This document shows, piece by piece, positions 1-5,857 of a stretch of 9,411 bases of DNA. The DNA is from Acidaminobacter sp. Lineage in GTDB: Bacteria > Bacillota_A > Clostridia > Peptostreptococcales > Acidaminobacteraceae. The stretch covers positions 1 through 9,411 of the forward strand of contig WXFH01000045.1 of assembly GCA_009881125.1 (NCBI GenBank), in the 5' to 3' direction. Made by a program: the position numbers and the translations under genes. The notes below the pieces were generated by a model that saw only the letters and a program-made list of their open reading frames with translations, was not told the DNA's origin and did not search any database. How positions within the stretch are numbered: position 1 is the stretch's first letter; every line of letters starts with the position of its first letter.

Positions 1-1
1 T

Positions 2-37
2 GAATACAGGCAATATCTATCAAACATTGCAGCATAA
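2..37 (+). CDS. C-terminal tail of IS3-family transposase OrfB (partial)
   Basis: The frame starting at base 2 reads EYRQYLSNIAA and then TAA. IS3-family OrfB integrases commonly end with a 'SPVEYR' type motif followed by a short tail, and this fragment fits that pattern. It sits 54 bp before the IS terminal inverted repeat, the expected place for the end of OrfB. Only 11 residues are in the window, so the catalytic DDE core cannot be seen and the call depends on position as much as on sequence. Confidence 0.6.
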   Translation, partial: EYRQYLSNIAA

Positions 38-43
38 AAAATA

Positions 44-89
44 CCGCCAACCATAAAAGGGTTAGCGGCATCAAATGCTTTTGTTTTTT
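44..89 (+). terminator. likely terminator of the IS transposase
   Basis: Stem arms CCGCCAACC (44-52) and GGTTAGCGG (60-68) pair with one G-T wobble around an A-rich loop. A T-rich stretch follows (80-89). It lies 7 bp after the transposase stop codon and inside the IS right end. Confidence 0.5.
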
Positions 90-118
90 GTACTGTCTAC
101 TTGACGGGGGGCACTTCA

Positions 119-165
119 AAAGTCTTTCAAAGCTTTTCTAAAAGCTTTTTAAGAACCGATGGTCA
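119..165. repeat. palindromic unit copy 1, right half, cut by IS insertion
   Basis: A 9-bp perfect inverted repeat AAAGCTTTT/AAAAGCTTT (129-137 and 140-148) is followed by the right arm ACCGATGGTCA (155-165). It resembles the loop and right arm of the complete copy at 2091-2149. The left arm is absent because the IS right end abuts directly at 118. The copy also lies downstream of mazF on the minus strand. Confidence 0.7.
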
Positions 166-219
166 TTCAATCATTCAATATTTATCCATTTTTGGTTTGA
201 GTTTACGTTCCGGGACAAA

Positions 220-549
220 TCATTCAATTCTTATTTCCGCGTAAACCATTTCAATAGCCTTTTCCAACAGGTCAAGGGGCAGCATCTCAATGACTTGATA
301 AGGACGAGCCTTTAGGTCAAGTGTTTTAGGCTGTTCACACAAAATGGCGCCCTTTGTCTTCGTTCTGCTGTCGAGAGGAAGATGAAGCGGAAAAGCTCTG
401 TCGTTTGTCGTGATAGGGCATGCAATCACCAGATTTGTATATTTGTGAAAGGAAGGGTTGCTTATGATCACAGCCGGTCGAAAACCAGACTGCTCATGCC
501 CCAGCTGAGGATCAAAATTAAGTTTGATTATATCGCCCTGTTTCACCAT
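220..549 (-). CDS. mazF: MazF/PemK-type toxin, mRNA endoribonuclease
   Basis: This 109-residue protein has the size and motifs of MazF toxins, which cleave mRNA at short sequences when not held by their antitoxin. The N-terminal signature is clear: GDIIKLNFDP, then GHEQSGFRPAVIIS. It places R24 at the position of the E. coli MazF catalytic arginine, and the conserved CPITT (44-48) supplies the threonine. The start ATG overlaps the end of the antitoxin gene by 7 bp (ATATGGTGA), so the pair is translationally coupled. An AAGGTG ribosome binding site lies inside the antitoxin reading frame. Nothing looks truncated, so the toxin is probably active. It is the gene nearest the left IS. The cleavage sequence cannot be predicted from this alone. 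Confidence 0.93.
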   Translation of the reverse strand: MVKQGDIIKLNFDPQLGHEQSGFRPAVIISNPSFHKYTNLVIACPITTNDRAFPLHLPLDSRTKTKGAILCEQPKTLDLKARPYQVIEMLPLDLLEKAIEMVYAEIRIE

Positions 550-788
550 ATCTCGTCACCTTTAGGTTTCCCCCAATCGATCAGAGATGGTTTATAGTCG
601 TCCGTATAGTCTTTGAAAAGATCATCCAGCGTCAATTCCTTACTGGTTGAAATCTTTGAGATAATAATTTTGTTATCTTCAATCTCTATTTCAACCGGAT
701 CATTTACATCAATTCCCAGTAGCTCGAGAATGGCTTTTGGAAGTCGAATGCCCTGCCCATTTCCCCATTTGTTGATTGTTGCGATCAT
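543..788 (-). CDS. mazE: MazE-type antitoxin, AbrB/SpoVT-like DNA-binding protein
   Basis: An 81-residue protein with an N-terminal AbrB/MazE swapped-hairpin domain: IATINKWGNGQGIRLPKAIL (2-21) is the classic signature, followed by a short beta-strand region (VEIEIEDNKIIISKI) and an acidic C-terminal tail that would wrap the toxin. MazE-type proteins neutralise MazF and repress their own promoter together with it. The start is ATG with an AGGAAG ribosome binding site 7 nt upstream. It is the first gene of a two-gene operon with the toxin. The promoter and candidate operator lie directly upstream (809-849). Confidence 0.93.
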   Translation of the reverse strand: MIATINKWGNGQGIRLPKAILELLGIDVNDPVEIEIEDNKIIISKISTSKELTLDDLFKDYTDDYKPSLIDWGKPKGDEIW

Positions 789-808
789 ACTATCACTTCC
801 TCAACAAT

Positions 809-849
809 TAGTATATACATAGTATAAACCAACTCGTTTTAAATTGCAA
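809..849 (-). promoter_or_regulatory. mazEF promoter and candidate operator
   Basis: Read on the minus strand, -35 TTGCAA (844-849), a 17-bp spacer and -10 TATACT (821-826) form a good sigma-A-type promoter about 30 bp ahead of the mazE start. The -10 hexamer is repeated as TATACT at 810-815, exactly 11 bp (one helical turn) away. That is the spacing expected for repeated contacts by a MazE-type autorepressor. The promoter starts only about 17 bp after the hsmA stop codon, and no terminator separates the two units. The operator role is inference. Confidence 0.65.
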
Positions 850-865
850 CAGCCCAACCGCTTAT

Positions 866-1234
866 CTAAGCCGACATCCCCACAACCATGCCAGACGCAA
901 ACGGAACCAACCAAATCAGCCAAACTGTCGCGCTGAACCGGTGGAATTTCTTCTTGGTCTTTGGGCTATTCTGATATAAGACGACCGATGCCCAGATCAC
1001 ATGAACCAGCATTAACAAAATGGCCACTAGCCCGGTCACGCCATGGATGCCGAAGCTGGCCCCACCGGTCGCGATCCGGTTCATCAGCGTCGTGCCAAGG
1101 GTGTCAAACACCAGCCCGCACCAAAAGATAATGACATGCCAAGGCTTGAGGGTCCCCGACAATTTTTCCGACCAGACGCCTATAGTATAAAAGAGCAATG
1201 CCGCAGTAATTGACACGATAGCATAAAACAACAT
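866..1234 (-). CDS. HsmA/TIGR03987-family small integral membrane protein
   Basis: A small hydrophobic protein (about 122 residues) with four predicted membrane segments. They begin near LFYAIVSITAALLFYTIGVW, PWHVIIFWCGLVFDTLGTTL, GVTGLVAILLMLVHVIWASV and TVWLIWLVPFASGMVVG. The FYTIGVWSEK and WHVIIFWCGLVFDTLGTT stretches match my memory of the TIGR03987 (HsmA) family, whose molecular function is not settled. Four histidines lie at or near the membrane segments (33, 64, 78, 98). I chose the inner ATG because a GGAGG lies 11 nt upstream and family members start near there; an in-frame ATG at 1252 would add six residues. It follows a tetR gene by about 90 bp on the same strand, which suggests control by that repressor. 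Family call fairly sure, role unknown. Confidence 0.75.
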   Translation of the reverse strand: MLFYAIVSITAALLFYTIGVWSEKLSGTLKPWHVIIFWCGLVFDTLGTTLMNRIATGGASFGIHGVTGLVAILLMLVHVIWASVVLYQNSPKTKKKFHRFSATVWLIWLVPFASGMVVGMSA

Positions 1235-1322
1235 TAATATTTCAACCTCCATATTTTTGAAAACCTCTTAATATTTAGAACCTGATGAACCTCAATGAAT
1301 GTAGGACTATTTAATTCTTTGC

Positions 1323-1895
1323 TTAGTTTGCCGACCCGCGTCCCTCTTCCTCCAGCAGTGACAAAATTACTTCTTCAAGGACCGTATAGTCCACCAGCGG
1401 GGTCTGGATCATGGCCAGAAAGTTCATAACCACGAAAGCCGCGGCTTCCCGGCTGGACATGACCTTGAAGCGAATCCCTTCGACCTCCATCCATTTCGCA
1501 AGTCGAGCCGCCAGCATCTCAATGGCCTGAAATTTTCTCCCCCGGCTGCTTCCCATGACCTCTTCAGCCTGATAAAGCTCAGGCTTCAGCCACTCAACCC
1601 TAAATATGCCGACAAAACCTTCGAGGCTGTGATAGATGCCTTGAAGCTTTTTAGAAAACGACCCGGAGCCTCCCAAGATTAAATCCACCTCAGACTGAAA
1701 CGTCTTCCAGTAGTCCGACATCATTTCCACCATCAAGTCGTTCTTGTTGGGAAAATAATTGTAAATGGTGCCAAGGGCAATGCCGCAAGCGGTCGCGACG
1801 CCCCGCATTGTCAGTTGGCTGTAGCCCTTCTCACTTAAAATTTCCCTGGCATGGGTCAGAATGAGCTGCCTTGGATTTTCTATGACCTTGGCCAT
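1323..1895 (-). CDS. TetR/AcrR-family transcriptional repressor
   Basis: A 190-residue protein of typical TetR length. The N-terminal helix-turn-helix is clear around residues 25-50: YSQLTMRGVATACGIALGTI, followed by YNYFPNKNDLM. The C-terminal ligand-binding and dimer domain is divergent, as usual, so the inducer cannot be named. The ATG start has an AGGTGG ribosome binding site 7 nt upstream. The gene is first in a pair with the hsmA-like membrane gene. Its own promoter carries two copies of TGAAC-N3-GTTCA directly after the -10 box, so autorepression and repression of hsmA are likely. Confidence 0.92.
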   Translation of the reverse strand: MAKVIENPRQLILTHAREILSEKGYSQLTMRGVATACGIALGTIYNYFPNKNDLMVEMMSDYWKTFQSEVDLILGGSGSFSKKLQGIYHSLEGFVGIFRVEWLKPELYQAEEVMGSSRGRKFQAIEMLAARLAKWMEVEGIRFKVMSSREAAAFVVMNFLAMIQTPLVDYTVLEEVILSLLEEEGRGSAN

Positions 1896-1921
1896 GGTTT
1901 CACCACCTCAATTTATACCGT

Positions 1922-1979
1922 AATGAACACTGTTCATTTGAACTATGTTCATATTAACTTAAAAAAATAGGTTTGTCAA
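1922..1979 (-). promoter_or_regulatory. tetR-hsmA promoter with two tandem TetR-type operators
   Basis: On the minus strand, -35 TTGACA (1974-1979), a 17-bp spacer and -10 TAATAT (1951-1956) make a near-consensus promoter. Two dyads TGAAC-N3-GTTCA follow at 1939-1951 and 1924-1936, with centres 15 bp apart. The second extends to 8-bp arms (AATGAACA/TGTTCATT, 1922-1938). They cover the transcription start region, so a bound TetR dimer would block initiation. Operator function is inferred from symmetry, position and the adjacent tetR gene. Confidence 0.8.
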
Positions 1980-1992
1980 TGTATCAAATTCA

Positions 1993-2067
1993 TTACCGTC
2001 CGCGTCCCCGTCCCCAATCCAAAAGTTGTCCGCGTCCCCAACTTCAGGTTGGGGACGCGGACGGTAA
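1993..2067. repeat. nested GTCCGCGTCCCC palindrome
   Basis: A 15-bp perfect inverted repeat GTCCGCGTCCCCAAC (2028-2042) and GTTGGGGACGCGGAC (2048-2062) has a 5-nt loop. A second upstream copy (TTACCGTCCGCGTCCCC, 1993-2009) can pair instead with 2051-2067, giving two mutually exclusive hairpins. Local GC content is far above that of the flanks. It lies between tetR and the uspA-type gene. Similar GC-rich palindromes occur as dispersed REP-like elements in other bacteria; none of the genes here explains it. Confidence 0.75.
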
Positions 2068-2090
2068 CAGAACTGTAATGTTCAATAAAA

Positions 2091-2149
2091 AACCATCGGC
2101 AAAAATCTTGAAGCTCTTTAAAAGCTTTAAGAACTTCTGCCGATGGTCA
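2091..2149. repeat. palindromic unit copy 2, complete
   Basis: Perfect 10-bp arms ACCATCGGCA (2092-2101) and TGCCGATGGT (2138-2147) enclose an A/T-rich core that folds further (CTTGAAGCT, 2107-2115, with AGCTTTAAG, 2123-2131, one wobble). This is the best complete copy of the family in the window. It lies in the 311-bp gap between tetR and the universal stress gene, next to the GC-rich palindrome. It has no T-tract here, so terminator activity is doubtful. Confidence 0.8.
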
Positions 2150-2206
2150 CGTACCTCAAAATAGCCTTGCACCGCCCTGCATCACCGGTAGTTGAACCGG
2201 CCTTGA

Positions 2207-2644
2207 TCACTTAACTGTCAGAACAGGGATATCAGAATGATGGACAATTTTGTTTGTAACTGACCCAATCAGCAAGCGCCTGACAGCGCCCATGCCATGA
2301 GTATTCATAATGACATAATGATATTGACCTGACTCAATCATCTTTAAGATTTCATCCGCCGGATCTCCGGATGCAATAGTTTTTTCAATAGTCTCAACAC
2401 CGAGAGCCCGCAGGTCTGCTTCAGCTTTTTCAAGCAATTCGTTCGCATGTGCTTCAAATTGCTCTTTATTTTTCTCTCGATAGTTATACAGGTCCACATT
2501 CATGAGATTGTGCTCAACCGGTGCAACCGGGATGACATATAAGAGTGTCACATCAGACTTAATGTCTACAGCAAAATCCTTTACGCAGTTTTTCAGGTTT
2601 TCTGATAAATCACCTGAGTCGATAGGCAACAACAGCTTCCTCAC
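2207..2644 (-). CDS. universal stress protein, UspA family
   Basis: A single-domain Usp protein of about 145 residues. It starts KLLLPIDSG, the usual first strand, and ends with THGMGAVRRLLIGSVTNKIV then HHSDIPVLTVK, the Usp nucleotide-binding segment. The family motif G-2x-G-9x-G-S/T is present except that the first glycine is asparagine (N-T-H-G-9x-G-S), so ATP binding may be weakened. I place the start at a GTG (2642-2644): a GGAGG ends 8 nt upstream. An in-frame GTG at 2651-2653 lies inside that ribosome binding site and would be too close. Usp proteins are soluble and help survival under stress; the specific role is not known. It lies 100 bp after the SDR-like gene on the same strand. 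Confidence 0.9.
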   Translation of the reverse strand: MRKLLLPIDSGDLSENLKNCVKDFAVDIKSDVTLLYVIPVAPVEHNLMNVDLYNYREKNKEQFEAHANELLEKAEADLRALGVETIEKTIASGDPADEILKMIESGQYHYVIMNTHGMGAVRRLLIGSVTNKIVHHSDIPVLTVK

Positions 2645-2669
2645 TTTGCTCACCTCCTCCTATTGTATG

Positions 2670-2699
2670 TCTATACCCTATTAAGTATAGAATTACCAA
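2670..2699 (-). promoter_or_regulatory. candidate promoter/dyad upstream of the universal stress gene
   Basis: A 6-bp inverted repeat CTATAC (2671-2676) and GTATAG (2685-2690) lies 26 bp before the chosen start. On the minus strand TTGGTA (2694-2699) and TATAGA (2670-2675), 18 bp apart, could be -35 and -10 boxes, with the dyad in the spacer. Both boxes are imperfect, so this is tentative. Confidence 0.35.
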
Positions 2700-2754
2700 T
2701 TCGAATGAAGACCGAGCATTGTATCGATACTTTTGCGCCCCAGCATTTAAACAC

Positions 2755-3477
2755 CTAAACTTGAATAACCGATCTCCCGCCGTCCACACCTATAATCTGG
2801 CCAGTCATCCAGTCTGCCTGGTCAGAAATCAGGAATGCGGTGAGGCTCGCAATATCCTGAGCCTTTCCCAGCCGCTTCAGGGCGTGGGTTTTACCCAGAG
2901 CTTCAACAGCCTCCGGACTTTTTATGATGGCAGAGGACAGGTCGCTGTCCTGCAGCAGCGAAGGCGCTATGGCGTTGACGCGAATCTGAGGCGCCAGCTC
3001 AGCCGCCAGTGACCGGACCAGCCCTTCCACCGCACCTTTGCACATGCTTAGCGAAGCGTGCATGGCCATGCCCTGCTGAACTGCAACGCTGGAATATAGG
3101 ACTACAGAAGCGCTCTGATGCTTTTTGAGCGCTGCTGCTGCCGCCTGAACCGCCATGACGGCCCCCAGGGCGTTGAGTCTGAAATCCTCCATAAAGTCCG
3201 CCTCTTCAAGTCGCCTTAAAGACTTGAGATTGATGGTGCCCACCGCGTATACCAGCCCGGCCAGTTCCTTGCCCGCTTCCTCAGTGATCCGCTTAAAGGA
3301 TGCAGGGTCCCGAAGGTCCGCGACACTCATGCCGGCGCCGAGTTCCTCTGCGATTTTTCTGAGTTTCTCTTCCCCTGATCCCACCAGGTGCAGATCGTAG
3401 CCCATTTCCTTCAAAAGCCTGGCGCTGGCAGATCCGACCGCGCCGCTGCCGCCATAAATCAGTACTTTCCCGCTCAA
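2755..3477 (-). CDS. short-chain dehydrogenase/reductase-like protein lacking the catalytic tyrosine
   Basis: A 240-residue single-domain SDR fold. The cofactor-binding GGSGAVGSA is at 9-17, the conserved Asn at 102 (LNALGA), serines at 129-130 (YSS), the structural VNAIAP at 167-172 and GQIIGVDGG near the C-terminus. The usual YxxxK active-site pair is changed: K147 is present (SMCKGAVEGL), but the position four residues before it is Leu143, not Tyr. The protein may therefore bind NAD(P)(H) without normal dehydrogenase activity, or use another acid. SDR-like proteins with this change exist, so this need not be decay; the frame is intact. The start is TTG with AGGGGG 8-9 nt upstream. Substrate unknown. 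It is on the same strand as the stress protein gene. Confidence 0.85.
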   Translation of the reverse strand: MSGKVLIYGGSGAVGSASARLLKEMGYDLHLVGSGEEKLRKIAEELGAGMSVADLRDPASFKRITEEAGKELAGLVYAVGTINLKSLRRLEEADFMEDFRLNALGAVMAVQAAAAALKKHQSASVVLYSSVAVQQGMAMHASLSMCKGAVEGLVRSLAAELAPQIRVNAIAPSLLQDSDLSSAIIKSPEAVEALGKTHALKRLGKAQDIASLTAFLISDQADWMTGQIIGVDGGRSVIQV

Positions 3478-3680
3478 TCTCCATTCCCCCTGTCTGTGCG
3501 CTGTGTAATGCGTTGTTTCGCTAATTTATACCCCAAAATGCAGCATCTGGTACTTTGACGGGTTGAAAAATGTTACACCAAGCACCATTGTGGTATCAAA
3601 GCAATAATTCCAAAAACCCACGCTCCCTCACCGTCACAGCTTTTCAGAAACTTGCGAAGCCGCAGAAAGGAGGCCCTGCC

Positions 3681-4265
3681 TTGAATGTTAAAGACTTAAT
3701 CTGGATCTTGGTCTCGTACGGCATTGGATGCTTCAACACCGGTTATTATTATATCAAGTGGAAATATAAATCTGACATCCGCGACTCCGGGTCTCGAGCG
3801 ACCGGCGCAACGAACGTCGGACGTACTGCCGGGAAAAAAGGCTTTTTAATTACGGCCGGTGGCGACATACTGAAGGGCGCTTTAGCAGTAGCTTTAGGCA
3901 GCTATGTCCTTGAAATCAGCGACATTGCCGCTTTAGGCAGCCTGATGGCCGTCGTCCTTGGCCACATTTTCCCAGTTCAATTGGGATTCAAGGGCGGCAA
4001 GGGCATAGCGACCTTAGCAGGGTCACTTTTTGCCTATAATCCATTTCTAATGCTTGTCGTTTTACTGCTGTTTGGCGTTTTTTTCGTCATTATCAGAAAG
4101 AAGACACCAGCCGCTCTGATCGTGCTTGGGCTGCTTCCGGTATTCATGGCGGTATACCGTTACCCGTCCCGGGAAATTGGAGCTATTGCATTAATAAACC
4201 TTATTGTCATTGTCGCTAATCGCGATAATCTTAGAAGGGCTTTTATGCCGCCAAGACAAAAATAG
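3681..4265 (+). CDS. PlsY-like glycerol-3-phosphate acyltransferase with divergent motif 1
   Basis: PlsY proteins transfer acyl groups from acyl-phosphate to glycerol 3-phosphate in the membrane, the first step of phospholipid synthesis. This 194-residue protein has the usual length and several hydrophobic segments. Motif 2 is intact (GHIFPVQLGFKGGKGIAT, about 94-111), and a motif 3-like NRDNLRR lies near the C-terminus (180-186). Motif 1 reads DIRDSGSRATGATNVGR (about 32-48) where the family norm is GSGNxGATN, so a conserved Gly-Asn pair is replaced. I chose the TTG at 3681: AAAGGAGG lies 7 nt upstream, whereas the longer frame from 3570 adds 37 non-family residues. It stands alone, divergent from the SDR gene, and may be a paralogue of a housekeeping plsY elsewhere. 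Confidence 0.85.
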   Translation: MNVKDLIWILVSYGIGCFNTGYYYIKWKYKSDIRDSGSRATGATNVGRTAGKKGFLITAGGDILKGALAVALGSYVLEISDIAALGSLMAVVLGHIFPVQLGFKGGKGIATLAGSLFAYNPFLMLVVLLLFGVFFVIIRKKTPAALIVLGLLPVFMAVYRYPSREIGAIALINLIVIVANRDNLRRAFMPPRQK

Positions 4266-4272
4266 AATGAAA

Positions 4273-4310
4273 ATGACCAAAAGTTCAAGAACTTTTTAGC
4301 CGATGGTCAT
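4273..4310. repeat. palindromic unit copy 3, left arm shortened
   Basis: Outer arms ATGACCA (4273-4279) and TGGTCAT (4304-4310) pair, and an inner AAAAGTTC/GAACTTTT stem (4279-4286 and 4289-4296) forms the core. The right arm keeps GCCGATGGTCAT, but the matching TCGGC part of the left arm is missing. It begins 7 bp after the PlsY-like stop codon. The compact stem could reduce read-through, but no T-tract follows. Confidence 0.65.
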
Positions 4311-4353
4311 CCCGACTTAAAACAAATTCCAGAAATTAACTAAACGAAAATTT

Positions 4354-4445
4354 CGAAATCCTCTGGTTTGATTTTTCGAAAACAACAGGTTTGAATTAAC
4401 GAAATCCTCGGGTTTATATTTCCGATTTTCTCGGATTGTGGTAAA
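4354..4445 (+). repeat. 23-bp tandem direct repeats upstream of the AAA ATPase gene
   Basis: Four units start at 4354, 4377, 4400 and 4423, exactly 23 bp apart with no spacers. Units 1-3 share CGAAA, then a GGTTT at the same offset, then an A/T-rich end. Units 1 and 3 agree at 18 of 23 positions, both starting CGAAATCCTC; units 1 and 2 agree at 16. Unit 4 is degenerate (CGATTTTCTC). The array ends about 45 bp before the ATG and overlaps the likely promoter, so a regulatory protein binding one face of the DNA is plausible. Confidence 0.75.
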
Positions 4446-4447
4446 AT
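4419..4447 (+). promoter_or_regulatory. candidate promoter of the AAA ATPase gene
   Basis: TAAAAT (4442-4447) is a reasonable -10 box. A poor -35 (TTTCCG, 4419-4424) lies 17 bp upstream, inside repeat units 3-4. A weak -35 next to direct repeats would fit activator control, but this is inference. Confidence 0.35.
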
Positions 4448-4490
4448 CAAATTAAACAACCCACGCTAATTAATATTGCTGGAGGTTTTT

Positions 4491-5774
4491 ATGAGTCTGT
4501 CACGGGAAGGATATAAGAAACGAATTCTTGACGAACAATTGGAAAAGTATCTCCTCGCATTCGGTGCGGTTTGCCTTGAAGGCCCCAAATGGTGTGGCAA
4601 AACCTGGACCGCTTTGAATCATGCAAATAGTGTCTATTATGTCGCAAGTCCGGAAAATAATTTTCAAAATCGCTTATTCGCTCAGCTGAGTCCTGATTTA
4701 GTTTTACCAGGCGAGACACCCAGACTGCTCGATGAGTGGCAGGAGGTTCCCGCACTCTGGGATGCGGTACGCTTTGAAGTAGACCAAACTCAAAATCGCG
4801 GACAATTTTTACTGACAGGTTCTGCAACACCTAATCAAAAAGGGATTTTGCATAGCGGCACCGGCCGTATAGCAAGACTTCTTATGCGTCCCATGTCATT
4901 GTTTGAGTCTGGCGAATCAAATGGCAGCATTTCACTTGAGTCACTTTTTACTTCACCATTAAAGCCATCACAGGCAAAAAAAACAACGCTGCCGGAATTG
5001 ATCACTTTGACGATCCGAGGTGGCTGGCCTGGCAGTATTGGACTTCATGATGCAGCTGCAGCAGGAGTCCCCAAGGTGTATCTGAAGAATGTGATCGAAG
5101 AAGATCTTCGCCGTATGGATGGCAAAAGCAGAGATACTCAAAAAATCACTTTGTTGTTGCGGTCCTTAGCCAGAAACGAAAGTACCGTGGTCTCCAATCG
5201 AACATTACAGAGAGATATGATTGAAAAAGAAGATGAACCTATCAGCGCCGAATCAATTGCTGAATACCTGAATGCCTTGACCCGACTATTCATTATCGAA
5301 GACCAGCGAGCATACAATCCAAATCTACGCTCTTCTATTCGGGTAGGGAAATCAGTTAAAAGACATTTCATCGACCCTTCTTTGGCAGCGGCTGCGCTCG
5401 GGGCTAACACCGAACGGCTTCTGAATGATCTGAATACTTATGGTTTACTATTTGAAGCAATGTGTGTCAGAGATTTGAAAATTTATTCCGAATCCTTTGG
5501 AGCGCAGGTCTTTCACTATCGAGATGACTCCGGCCGTGAAATTGATGCTGTCATTGAATTGCCTGATGGAAGCTGGGGCGCATTTGAAATTAAACTTGGT
5601 GCTAACCAGATCGACGATGCCGCTCGAGATCTTCTGGCAATTCAAAAACTTATGGAGGAAGATCCCAAAGCGAAAGCTCCGGCAGTGTTGGGCGTAATCT
5701 GCGGGCTCAGCCATTTTGGTTATACAAGGGAAGACGGGGTCATGGTCATTCCAATCACTGCCCTGAAGCCGTGA
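4491..5774 (+). CDS. AAA-family ATPase with C-terminal DUF4143 domain
   Basis: This 427-residue protein matches the widespread AAA_14/DUF4143 family. An N-terminal P-loop ATPase has Walker A GPKWCGKT (31-38), Walker B RLLDEWQ (78-84, with D81 and E82) and a sensor-like LLTGSA. The C-terminal domain carries a nuclease-like core, HYRDDSGREIDAVIELPDGS followed by WGAFEIKLG, i.e. the D...E-x-K arrangement of PD-(D/E)xK folds. The biological role of the family is not established, and I do not assign one. The start is ATG with GGAGG 5 nt upstream; an in-frame TTG at 4476 lies upstream of that site and is not preferred. It is preceded by 23-bp tandem repeats, and damaged copies of the palindromic unit lie on both sides. 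Confidence 0.92.
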   Translation: MSLSREGYKKRILDEQLEKYLLAFGAVCLEGPKWCGKTWTALNHANSVYYVASPENNFQNRLFAQLSPDLVLPGETPRLLDEWQEVPALWDAVRFEVDQTQNRGQFLLTGSATPNQKGILHSGTGRIARLLMRPMSLFESGESNGSISLESLFTSPLKPSQAKKTTLPELITLTIRGGWPGSIGLHDAAAAGVPKVYLKNVIEEDLRRMDGKSRDTQKITLLLRSLARNESTVVSNRTLQRDMIEKEDEPISAESIAEYLNALTRLFIIEDQRAYNPNLRSSIRVGKSVKRHFIDPSLAAAALGANTERLLNDLNTYGLLFEAMCVRDLKIYSESFGAQVFHYRDDSGREIDAVIELPDGSWGAFEIKLGANQIDDAARDLLAIQKLMEEDPKAKAPAVLGVICGLSHFGYTREDGVMVIPITALKP

Positions 5775-5787
5775 AATTGCTGAAAAT

Positions 5788-5817
5788 ATGACCATCGGCA
5801 AACATTAACTGTTAATG
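5788..5817. repeat. palindromic unit copy 4, left arm only
   Basis: ATGACCATCGGCA (5788-5800) is a left arm of the family. No right arm follows; instead a short perfect palindrome CATTAAC-T-GTTAATG (5803-5817) takes its place. It lies in the 83-bp gap between the ATPase and AhpD-like genes, 14 bp after the ATPase stop codon. Confidence 0.6.
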
Positions 5818-5857
5818 GAATTGAAGATAAACCCATCTTGGCAAAAAGGAGGTCCCC

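Larger units (their letters stand above)
1..118 (+). mobile_element. right end of an IS3-family (IS150-group-like) insertion sequence, partial
   Basis: The last codons of a transposase (2-37), a terminator-like hairpin (44-89) and a terminal inverted repeat (92-118, ending ...GCACTTCA) are visible. The reverse complement of 92-118 begins TGAAGTGCCCCC and ends GTAGACAGT. It matches 19 of 27 positions of the IS left end that starts at 9300, including the last ten bases. That degree of left/right similarity is normal for IS3-family ends, which finish in TG...CA. The element lies mostly outside the window. The host DNA directly after it (from 119) is a half copy of the palindromic unit described below. 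The family assignment rests on the ends and on the transposase fragments, not on a full transposase. Confidence 0.8.

Noticed and set aside
1973..2164. Possible 63-residue protein on the plus strand
   Set aside because: Its sequence is the translation of the GC-rich palindrome and palindromic unit 2, is low in complexity, and has no ribosome binding site.
2185..2200. Terminator after the universal stress gene
   Set aside because: CCGGT/ACCGG forms only a 5-bp stem with no following T-tract on either strand.
3570..3680. N-terminal extension of the PlsY-like protein
   Set aside because: The 37 extra residues are not family-like, and a strong AAAGGAGG lies just before the TTG at 3681.
4354..4445. 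CRISPR array
   Set aside because: The 23-bp units are directly contiguous, with no spacers between them, and there are no cas genes nearby; they are plain tandem repeats.
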